From the NCBI GenBank assembly GCA_964489125.1, contig CAZAXY010000054.1:1-23306 (forward strand): 23,306 bases of DNA, written 5' to 3'. The stretch comes from GYS-P2D sp964489125 (lineage in GTDB: Bacteria > Bacteroidota > Bacteroidia > Chitinophagales > Saprospiraceae). The position numbers and the translations under genes were made by a program. The notes under the pieces were generated by a model, which saw only the letters and a program-made list of their open reading frames with translations, did no database searches and had not been told where the DNA came from. Below are positions 13,459-20,802 of this stretch, in pieces (the first letter of the stretch is position 1; the number at the start of each line of letters is the position of its first letter).

Positions 13459-15723
13459 TCATGAAGCCTTATAACCAATCAACACTTCCTTAAAAGAAGC
13501 AATCAGGTGATCAGCATTCTCCGTGCTGAAACACATGGGCGGCTTAATCTTAATGACATTATTAGCTGGGCCGTCGGTGCCTACCAGAATTGAGCGCTCC
13601 CGGAGTTCATTCTTAATATGTTTGGCGAGAGCAGTATCTGGTGTTTTACTGACAGGATCTATGACCATATCTACTCCTAAGAACAATCCAGAACCGCGTA
13701 CATCACCGATACATTGATACGCTGTTTGCAGCGACCTAAACTTATAGATCATGTAGTTGCCCAGCTCCAGTGCATGGGCTTGAAGCTTTTCAGATTCAAT
13801 GACTTCGAGGACAGCTTGACCTATTGCACAGGAGACTGGATTGCCTCCGAAGGAGCTAAAGAACTCCATACCGTTATCAAAAGCCTCGGCAATCTCTGTT
13901 GTACATACCACGGCTGCCATAGGATGCCCATTGCCGATTGGCTTGCCTAATATGACGATGTCAGGTGTTACACCATGCTGCTCATATCCCCAAAAATGTG
14001 TTCCTACCCTGCCGAAGCCGATCTGCACCTCATCAGCAATACATACTCCTCCTTGGTCTCGGATATGGTCATATATCTCTGATAGATAACCAGAAGGCAG
14101 GGGCACTTGCCCACCGCAACCCATAATTGATTCTGCGATAAATGCGCCTATCTTCCGATCTCTAGTGGCTTCGATGAAATCTTGCGCATAGAGCGCACCA
14201 GAATTCGGTCCAGTATATGTGCCTCGATATTGATCTGGCATCACTGCTTCAATGATGTTTGAAGATTTACCAGCTCCTCCCTTATAAGCATACTTATAAT
14301 GGCTGACGTCGATGCTGGCAATAGTATTGCCATGGTAACCATGTTCGATCACATCGACAGTTGACCGACCAGTGTGAGTCCGTGCCATCCGTAAGGCCAG
14401 ATCACTTGCTGCACTACCAGAGTTGACTAAAAATACTTTGTTAAGTTGCTCTGGAAAGTACCTCAACAATAGAGAAGAGTACGAAGCCAAGCTATCGTAA
14501 TGATATCTTGTATTGGTATTCAATTGAGCCATGGCTCGCTGACCCGACGTAACTACATATGGATGACAATGCCCTACGTGAATAATATTGTTATATGCAT
14601 CGAGGATGGCATGGCCTTCTCCATCATACATGTATTGGAAGGCAGCTGATCGCATGTGAATTGGGCGGTCGTAGCTGAGACTCATCGCATTGCTAAAGTT
14701 CTGGGTTCTGGCAGATGCGATATTTGTGCTATCTGAAAGTGGTGTGTCATCCCCACATGCCGATCTCCAAATCTCAGATACATGATATGGGCTTATACTG
14801 ACCCAGCGCTTGAGTAGCTCCCATGCTGGTCTCTCACTTACAGTGATATACTCACTGTCGGGCCTGTCTCGCTTATTCTTGGCACTGTTGCACACTGATG
14901 TACACAGCCTTGCAGCTATGAGGTAATAGAGCAGGTCAACTTCTTCCGCATGCAAGGGTATTTCGGCATGATATGAATTGATGACCTTTGCCGCATCACC
15001 TATAGGATCATTACGATCCATCATGATGTAGGTCAAGCCTACAGCTAACTCATTGATTAAAGAGCTATAGGCTACATCGCCAAAATCGATAATGCCAGTG
15101 ACTGAATCCCCTCGGGTCAACACATTCCAATCATTAGCATCATTGTGTATGATAGACTTTCGGAGCCGCGGGATTCGTGGCAATATCTTCTCTTTATACT
15201 GAAGGATAAAATACTCTACAAGGCGGCGATCAGTGGGCTCAGCGATATACTGAGTTAAGGGCTCATTGAGGAGAAAGTGATCTAAGTCCCAGACCATTTG
15301 TCTGGCACAGATGGCCAGAGGCTTGATATGAGCAAGTTGCCTATCCATTCGCCCTAAGAACCGACCGTATGACCTCAGTAGTGATTCCGATACATCTGAT
15401 CTATCGCCCCAAAAGCTACCTTCCAAAAAACTAAGCAGTCGAAAAAATTGATCGGGCAACTGGTCATCGGTAATGAGTTCTTCGCCATCGGTAGCTGCGA
15501 TAACCTTAGGATAAATCGCTCCTTGATGTCTGAGATGATGAAGGACTTGATTTTCTGCGACAACTGTATCGTATGACTCTCGGTCATACCTATAAGACTT
15601 GAGGACGAAGGATTTATCACCACAGCTCACCTTATAGTTGGTGCTGTCATAGCCTTCCATCGGAGACAAGTCAGTCACCTGTAATCCCCAGCGACGCTCC
15701 AAAAGATCTATGATAGGCTCCAT
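13459..15723 (-). CDS. Fused APH-type kinase and class-III PLP aminotransferase-fold lyase
   Basis: The 754-residue protein joins two enzymes. Residues 1-325 are an APH/choline-kinase-like domain with HNDANDWN at 193-200 (catalytic Asp195, Asn200) and IIDFGD with Asp213. Residues 345-754 are a class-III aminotransferase-fold PLP domain with NSGSAASDLALRMAR, Asp564 in ADEVQIGFGR and the PLP lysine K594 in LGKPIGNG. This pairing mirrors mammalian hydroxylysine kinase and the ammoniophospholyases acting on phosphohydroxylysine or phosphoethanolamine. The likely chemistry is phosphorylation of an amino alcohol, then elimination of phosphate and ammonia (inference from family). The frame extends to 15813, but ATG 15723 (MEPIIDLLERRWGLQV) fits the domain start. 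It is divergent from a DUF1835 gene with a gap of about 75 bp. Substrate unknown. Confidence 0.9.
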   Translation of the reverse strand: MEPIIDLLERRWGLQVTDLSPMEGYDSTNYKVSCGDKSFVLKSYRYDRESYDTVVAENQVLHHLRHQGAIYPKVIAATDGEELITDDQLPDQFFRLLSFLEGSFWGDRSDVSESLLRSYGRFLGRMDRQLAHIKPLAICARQMVWDLDHFLLNEPLTQYIAEPTDRRLVEYFILQYKEKILPRIPRLRKSIIHNDANDWNVLTRGDSVTGIIDFGDVAYSSLINELAVGLTYIMMDRNDPIGDAAKVINSYHAEIPLHAEEVDLLYYLIAARLCTSVCNSAKNKRDRPDSEYITVSERPAWELLKRWVSISPYHVSEIWRSACGDDTPLSDSTNIASARTQNFSNAMSLSYDRPIHMRSAAFQYMYDGEGHAILDAYNNIIHVGHCHPYVVTSGQRAMAQLNTNTRYHYDSLASYSSLLLRYFPEQLNKVFLVNSGSAASDLALRMARTHTGRSTVDVIEHGYHGNTIASIDVSHYKYAYKGGAGKSSNIIEAVMPDQYRGTYTGPNSGALYAQDFIEATRDRKIGAFIAESIMGCGGQVPLPSGYLSEIYDHIRDQGGVCIADEVQIGFGRVGTHFWGYEQHGVTPDIVILGKPIGNGHPMAAVVCTTEIAEAFDNGMEFFSSFGGNPVSCAIGQAVLEVIESEKLQAHALELGNYMIYKFRSLQTAYQCIGDVRGSGLFLGVDMVIDPVSKTPDTALAKHIKNELRERSILVGTDGPANNVIKIKPPMCFSTENADHLIASFKEVLIGYKAS

Positions 15724-15798
15724 CTGTATGTAAATAAATGAAATCCAACAGGAATTCATGTCTCTCGTAATAGACATCTTTGTACTAAATTGATCAGC

Positions 15799-16527
15799 GT
15801 GAATATCTATCATGTTCTAAATGGCGATTCATTAGCTAACCGATTTCCGTCAGATATCGTCGGTGAGCACATTATATGTCGAGAATGCATGGTGACGGGA
15901 CCAGTGGATGGGTCGAGTTTGAAAGAGCTCTATGATAATCGCAAATCGCATCTCGAAGAATTCACTGGATCGACTGTGGACTATGAAGGCGCTGCAATCA
16001 GAGAATTTGATCAAATCATCAATCTATCAGCCGGTGCTGAGGTGAATCTTTGGTTTGAGTATGATTTGTTCTGTCAGGTGAATTTATGGTTCGTCCTCTA
16101 TCTGTTGTCCATTAAAGACGGGCAAAGGCAGGTGCATCTGGTGCTCCCCGATGAACGATCTCCTTATGGCTATCATCAATACAGCAATATCGAGCTTGTA
16201 GAGCTCTTTAATCAGCGTAGAGAACTACCATTATCAGCAGGTCTCGATCAAATTTGGCAGGCCTATGTCGATCGCAATGCAGAACAACTGTCAGCATTCC
16301 AAGCTCCCCTCTCTGCTATAGATTCATTATTGGGGCAAGCCATTGCACTGCAGATTGAACGGATTGAAGCCGAGGAAGACCCTATTCTCACCAAACTACG
16401 AGCCATCATCACTGATTTGGGTACCACGCAGTTTGGAGCAATATTCAAGGAATTTCAGGAGCGTCATCTCTATTATGGCTTAGGCGATCTACAAGTGAAG
16501 TGGTTTGTGGATAGGATCCTTGACTAG
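15799..16527 (+). CDS. DUF1835 domain protein
   Basis: The predicted 242-residue soluble protein has the DUF1835 pattern: HVLNGDSLANRF at the N-terminus, then GEHIICRECMVTGP, WFEYDLFCQVNLWFVLYLL and HLVLPDE. The function of this family is not established. The rest (about 130-242) is mainly acidic and helical. The frame begins at a TTG at 15790; I prefer the GTG at 15799 (giving VNIYHVLNGDS), because homologues start close to the HVLNGDS motif. Neither start has a good Shine-Dalgarno. It diverges from the kinase/lyase gene and is convergent with the S41 peptidase gene, 60 bp away. No terminator is visible between the latter two. Confidence 0.88.
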   Translation: MNIYHVLNGDSLANRFPSDIVGEHIICRECMVTGPVDGSSLKELYDNRKSHLEEFTGSTVDYEGAAIREFDQIINLSAGAEVNLWFEYDLFCQVNLWFVLYLLSIKDGQRQVHLVLPDERSPYGYHQYSNIELVELFNQRRELPLSAGLDQIWQAYVDRNAEQLSAFQAPLSAIDSLLGQAIALQIERIEAEEDPILTKLRAIITDLGTTQFGAIFKEFQERHLYYGLGDLQVKWFVDRILD

Positions 16528-16587
16528 AATTTGCTGATTGAAAAGGCACAATCAACTAAGAGTAAGCATAAATGGCGGCTAAAAATC

Positions 16588-17808
16588 CTATTCACTATTA
16601 ATCAGTCTCGTCACATGCTTCATATGATGATCCTCACTATTATCAGATTGATTCACATACTCTTGTGGTACAAATGTCTCTCGGAGTTGTCCGTTGAGGT
16701 GATACATTTTTTCGAATGGAATGCGAAACGCAAAGTTGCTATTAAGGTACTGAATGGATTTAATTCCTCCTGCTAATCTATGCATCTCCGTGCCGACTAT
16801 GGTAGCACGCTTCATGCCATCTAACCCTATGGCCATTCCTTCGCCCATACTGCCCGTCCATCTGCCTACCAGCACAAAAACTGGTTTGTTATAGGCTCTC
16901 ATTCTTGGGGAAACGGTTCTGGTATATCGCTGCGATTTATTCTCACAGATCTGGTATCCTTGCTCTTCAGTAATAAATCTGCCTAACATTGGCTCAGCGA
17001 CATCAGTATTGCCACCATCTGGCGTATTGCGCAAGTCCAAAATCAAGCCTTCAGTGTCCATCATCAGATTTATGACATCATCAAACTCATTCACTAAGTC
17101 GGGATTGCCTAAGGAATTATTAATTCTAATATATCCGATTCTATTCTCAATCCTATTGTACAATGTGGCTTGATCATTCTTAAGCTCTATAGCATCCAAA
17201 TCGATCTGTAGTGGATTGCCGTCTTGTAGTCGTAGGGTTAAAATCCTTGATTGATCTCTCCTGCCTGCAATGACCTTATTAGCAATCCATTCTCTGATGC
17301 TTGCATTGGTCTTATCCATACATGATGACGGAAAGTCTGCTATGACCTGATTGAATGGTCTCCCATTAAACCGCTCTACTACTGCATCAATGACATTGGG
17401 CTCAGGATTGGATTTTAACTGCGAATAGAAGATATGCTTGATATAATACTTGTTGTCTCTCTCAATTAAATAGATTGGTGAGCTCAACCGATATGATCTA
17501 TCCGTGTTCGTATTGAGGCTTATATGAGAATCATGAAACTCGTTAAGTATGGTCTCGTAATACAATACTTTGAAGTAGGGCTCGGTGATCGAATCGGCGC
17601 GACTAGCGTAGCTGTCCCCTATACAGTCAATAACCTGTTGTTTATCGGACCTGTAAATAAATTCCGTTTCAAGCCGATGGATGAAGTCTTCGAACTCTCG
17701 TTGATTTGAAGAGGCGTCATCAGTCTGTGACTCAGGTTTACAACTGAATATGAGTAGGAAGGGAAATATAAAATGGGCGTATTTCAAAGCTGATAGTTTT
17801 GTGGTCAT
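16588..17808 (-). CDS. S41-family (C-terminal processing peptidase-like) lipoprotein
   Basis: The 406-residue protein has a signal peptide and lipobox-like end (PFLLIFSC, Cys23), so it is likely membrane-anchored outside the cytoplasm. The catalytic half carries S41 hallmarks: RIGYIRINNSLG, GLILDLRNTPDGGNTD and VGRWTGSMGEGMAIG, with the expected nucleophile Ser near residue 320 and Glu near 323. No clear PDZ domain is seen between the N-terminal helical part and the catalytic core, unlike CtpA or Prc. It resembles the smaller S41 lipoproteins common in Bacteroidota. The 108-base gap from the ankyrin gene upstream suggests its own promoter or a loose operon. The general base lysine is not confidently placed, so activity is likely but not proven. 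Confidence 0.85.
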   Translation of the reverse strand: MTTKLSALKYAHFIFPFLLIFSCKPESQTDDASSNQREFEDFIHRLETEFIYRSDKQQVIDCIGDSYASRADSITEPYFKVLYYETILNEFHDSHISLNTNTDRSYRLSSPIYLIERDNKYYIKHIFYSQLKSNPEPNVIDAVVERFNGRPFNQVIADFPSSCMDKTNASIREWIANKVIAGRRDQSRILTLRLQDGNPLQIDLDAIELKNDQATLYNRIENRIGYIRINNSLGNPDLVNEFDDVINLMMDTEGLILDLRNTPDGGNTDVAEPMLGRFITEEQGYQICENKSQRYTRTVSPRMRAYNKPVFVLVGRWTGSMGEGMAIGLDGMKRATIVGTEMHRLAGGIKSIQYLNSNFAFRIPFEKMYHLNGQLRETFVPQEYVNQSDNSEDHHMKHVTRLINSE

Positions 17809-17916
17809 TAAGAAGGTTCACTTTATTATGGCAGTCTCAAAATAGATTAATCAGCAGAGTCTCTGGTCATGTTCCCAATCTTTCGTGATCACTAGCAAAG
17901 CCATTGATGCAGTCAA

Positions 17917-19305
17917 CTACCTATTCCTATCTTCTAAGTCATTGATAATCTCCGTATCGACCCAATATATATCCTGATTACTGGTGTAGAACAGGTACTT
18001 TCCGTCCTTCGTAACAGATGGGCAATATTCATAGTGCTCAGAATTAATTTCCACACCCATATTGATTGCATCTGTCCAATTTTCATCAGCGTCCTTGAAG
18101 CTGATGTATAGGTCTCCTTTGCCATATCCGCCATCACGAGTAGAGCAAAATATAAGATAAGATTCATCTGGTGCAACGAAGACATCTGCCTCATAGCCCG
18201 ATGTGTTTACCGCTGAATCAAGCAATACTGGCTCTTGAAATTCATTGTCAATATACTTAGCGTAGTAGATGTCGTGATCCGATCTGGAGGAGTCTTTACG
18301 GGGATGCCCGTCAGACGCAAAAAACATCGTTCCAGCATCTGTGAATGATATATAATATTCGTCCCCACTGGTATTGATGTTCGAACCAGCATTAATAGGT
18401 TCAGACCATCCTTGATTTATTCTCTCAACATACCATATGTCATAATCTTTGACTGCTCCTTGTCCATCCATAGTTGCTGTGGATATAAAATACAAGCTAT
18501 TCTCATCATTTGACAGAAATGGATCATTATAGCTATATGCGGCGTGAGAAACAATAGTCTTGGGCTTGGACCAATTACCATCTCGCATCATAGAATATCG
18601 AATTTCGTTTCTCTGGCCAGTATGAACACCAAAAAAGAACTCAGTACCATCCGTGCTAAATACAGAACCAAATTCCTCCTCCTCGGTAGAGATGAAATTA
18701 GGCGCAAACATTTGGGCATTTAATCCAGGTTTTTCCATTCCCATGTATTCTCCTCTAATGTTGAACTTGCGAACAAGGCCTTCATCTGCTTTTCGAGAAA
18801 TAAGCAATTCCGAAATATGGTCAGCACCTAACCTTTGAGAAATCTCTAAGGCTGTACTGCCTCTATTGTTCTTAATGTTAATGTCGACTCCACTATTGAT
18901 CAGTATCTCAGTAAGCTCTTTACTGTTATTTAATATAGCCAGTTCGAGCAGGGATGCTCCATACAGGGAGTGCCAGATATCATTAGTTTGCAATTCGATG
19001 AGATACTCACAGTACTCGACGTTGTTGAATTGAACCGCTATGTGCAAAGGTGTCTGCTCTTGGTCATCGATTGCATTGAACTCTATTCCTTTATTGATCA
19101 GTAGGTCAAAGACCTCTTTCTGTTTGCATGCAACAGCCCAATGTAATAATGACTTACCTCTATCATCCTTGAGGTCGACTGAGGTGTTAACCAGCATACT
19201 ATCTAAGTTCTCTACATTGCCATTACATGCAGTCCTAAATATGCTCTGACTTGAAAGAGTAACTAGATAGAAGAATGATAATGTCGTTAACAATAGATTC
19301 TTCAT
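17917..19305 (-). CDS. Secreted ankyrin-repeat plus PD40 beta-propeller fusion
   Basis: The 462-residue protein has a cleavable signal peptide (residues 1 to about 20, LLLTTLSFFYLVTLSSQ). About four ankyrin repeats follow at 22-175; consensus pieces are GKSLLHWAVACKQKEVFDLL, QTPLHIAVQFNNVEYCEYLI and GVDINIKNNRGSTALEIS. From about 205 to 450 there are repeated WD40-like PD40 blades, each with an S-x-D-x-x-x-hydrophobic-F pattern (FSTDGTEFFFGV, SNDENSLYFIS, FTDAGTMFFASD, VAPDESYLIFCS, VTKDGKYLFYTS). PD40 propellers are common in Bacteroidota periplasmic or surface proteins and bind proteins or glycans. Ankyrin repeats joined to them are unusual. No enzyme motif and no C-terminal sorting domain were found. 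It lies 52 bases downstream of the nitrilase gene. Confidence 0.88.
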   Translation of the reverse strand: MKNLLLTTLSFFYLVTLSSQSIFRTACNGNVENLDSMLVNTSVDLKDDRGKSLLHWAVACKQKEVFDLLINKGIEFNAIDDQEQTPLHIAVQFNNVEYCEYLIELQTNDIWHSLYGASLLELAILNNSKELTEILINSGVDINIKNNRGSTALEISQRLGADHISELLISRKADEGLVRKFNIRGEYMGMEKPGLNAQMFAPNFISTEEEEFGSVFSTDGTEFFFGVHTGQRNEIRYSMMRDGNWSKPKTIVSHAAYSYNDPFLSNDENSLYFISTATMDGQGAVKDYDIWYVERINQGWSEPINAGSNINTSGDEYYISFTDAGTMFFASDGHPRKDSSRSDHDIYYAKYIDNEFQEPVLLDSAVNTSGYEADVFVAPDESYLIFCSTRDGGYGKGDLYISFKDADENWTDAINMGVEINSEHYEYCPSVTKDGKYLFYTSNQDIYWVDTEIINDLEDRNR

Positions 19306-19357
19306 ATCAGGCTATTTGAGTAAACGCATCAAGGAAAGAAATTGTAATGACCACAAG

Positions 19358-20131
19358 TTATTCCTTTACATAGATAGGGTAATCGCTCTTAGCTTCTTTC
19401 GATTTCGCTATGTCGATATCAATGGTTAAAAAAGGAGTGTCATCTGATGTTACTCCTAACAATGCGCCGTCCATAGGCTGGCTAATCCATCCAGTTCCGC
19501 CCCACACAAAATCTTCGTCTCCTCTTCCTGAACGATTTGAGCTCAGACAATAAGCTCCACCAATAATTGAAGATGTCTGCCCACATCTGATCCATTGGTC
19601 TGTTGATGATGCTCCAGTCGCTCTCGGGCAACATAATACATCCATACCGCTCAATCCATATTGGCGGGTGTATTCGGTAAACCATAGTTCTGTACAGAGC
19701 AAGAAACCTATTCTTAATCCCTTTACCTCAATTAATTCAAAATTCTTGGGTTCTCTATCAAACCAAGTATCTTCATAAAAGCCTGATTCTTCTGGAAAAT
19801 AGTATTTGGTATGTGCTTTCTGGTGGCCAGCCTCCTTGGTCCAAATGAAAGCCGTGTTGTAAAATTTATCTTCATCAATAACCGGTTTAGTATAAGCTAC
19901 AGCAAGATCTCCCAGCTCTTCAATTCGTTCAAGCCATATGCTATGTGTTTTTTCTGCTGCTATTTTCTGAGCGTCGTCAACTTGAGACTTGTAGGCGATC
20001 CAAGGGTAAAAAGGCATTTCAGGCAATAGAAGAAGTTCGGTCTTATTCTGCTTACAATGCACGATCAATTGCTGCCACTCATTTGTGAGTTGCTTAGGAT
20101 CATTACTCAATTGACAAACTGTTACTTTCAT
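19358..20131 (-). CDS. Nitrilase-superfamily carbon-nitrogen hydrolase
   Basis: The 257-residue cytoplasmic protein has the nitrilase catalytic triad: Glu38 in LLLPEMPFYPW, Lys109 in KAHTKYYFPEESGFYE and Cys146 in IGFLLCTELWF. The superfamily hydrolyses amides or nitriles. The length and alpha-beta pattern fit a single-domain amidase, and the LPEMPFYPW and RSGRGDEDFVWGGTGW segments keep the fold. The exact branch and substrate cannot be named; it does not carry motifs I would use for omega-amidase or N-carbamoylputrescine amidase. The start is the ATG at 20131, giving MKVTVCQLSN, as usual for the family. It is 70 bases downstream of the DUF2200 gene. Confidence 0.9.
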   Translation of the reverse strand: MKVTVCQLSNDPKQLTNEWQQLIVHCKQNKTELLLLPEMPFYPWIAYKSQVDDAQKIAAEKTHSIWLERIEELGDLAVAYTKPVIDEDKFYNTAFIWTKEAGHQKAHTKYYFPEESGFYEDTWFDREPKNFELIEVKGLRIGFLLCTELWFTEYTRQYGLSGMDVLCCPRATGASSTDQWIRCGQTSSIIGGAYCLSSNRSGRGDEDFVWGGTGWISQPMDGALLGVTSDDTPFLTIDIDIAKSKEAKSDYPIYVKE

Positions 20132-20201
20132 TATTACTTTATTCCATTATTTCTCAGATATGGACAGAGCATGATGCCATCCAATATCGACATGACGTTC
20201 G

Positions 20202-20597
20202 CTACTTAGTGGAACCGGCCTCTACCTTATCCTGGCGCATAATCTTCTCCATTTTACGGCCTTTTGCCAGTTCATCGATCAGCTTTTCCATTTGCCTACA
20301 CTGTTTGTACAATATAAACTCGTCCTCGATCTCTTCAATGCGATACCCGCAGACGACGCCTTTAATCATATGTGCATTATGATGTATAGTGGCCTGTTCG
20401 AAGAATGTTCTATAAGTCACTTTATCATCAATTAGTTCTTGCAAGGTCTCTTGATCAAAACCAGTGAACCACCTAAGAATTTGGTCGAATTCTTCCTTAG
20501 TTCTTCCATTCTTCTCTATTCTATTGAGGTATAGTGGATAAATGGAGGCGAAGACCATATTGGCAACTTTCTCATTCTTTTCTGCTGTAACTTTCAT
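20202..20597 (-). CDS. DUF2200 domain protein
   Basis: The 131-residue soluble protein matches DUF2200 over its length: IYPLYLNRIEKNGRTKEEF, then ILRWFTGFDQETLQELI, VTYRTFFEQA, MIKGVVCGYRIEEIEDEF and MEKLIDELAKGRKMEKIMR. Its function is unknown. The frame extends upstream to 20645, but the ATG at 20597 (MKVTAEKNEKVANMVFASI) gives the family N-terminus, so I chose it. The 205 bases between it and the TonB receptor gene hold no gene and no clear promoter. Homologues occur as single genes in many bacteria, so context says little here. Confidence 0.9.
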   Translation of the reverse strand: MKVTAEKNEKVANMVFASIYPLYLNRIEKNGRTKEEFDQILRWFTGFDQETLQELIDDKVTYRTFFEQATIHHNAHMIKGVVCGYRIEEIEDEFILYKQCRQMEKLIDELAKGRKMEKIMRQDKVEAGSTK

Positions 20598-20802
20598 TAT
20601 GTGTGATTTTGTATTAGGTGGTGATAACTGTCTATTAGGCAACACTCTATACAGTACATCACAATCTCAATATACTCAAGATTGCTTCATCTTTGTCAGA
20701 TTAAGTCGCCATATACCGATTTGAGTTCCAGTCCATCTCAATTCTAATATGCACATAAGTTGTGCAAACACTGATTCTTGAGTTAAAGAGTAATTAGCTA
20801 AG

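Noticed and set aside
13229..13474. 81-residue plus-strand ORF
   Set aside because: Covers the second copy of the interspersed repeat and runs into the fusion enzyme stop; not a gene.
16528..16587. Intrinsic terminator between the DUF1835 and S41 genes
   Set aside because: No stem with a following T-run on either strand in this 60-base gap.
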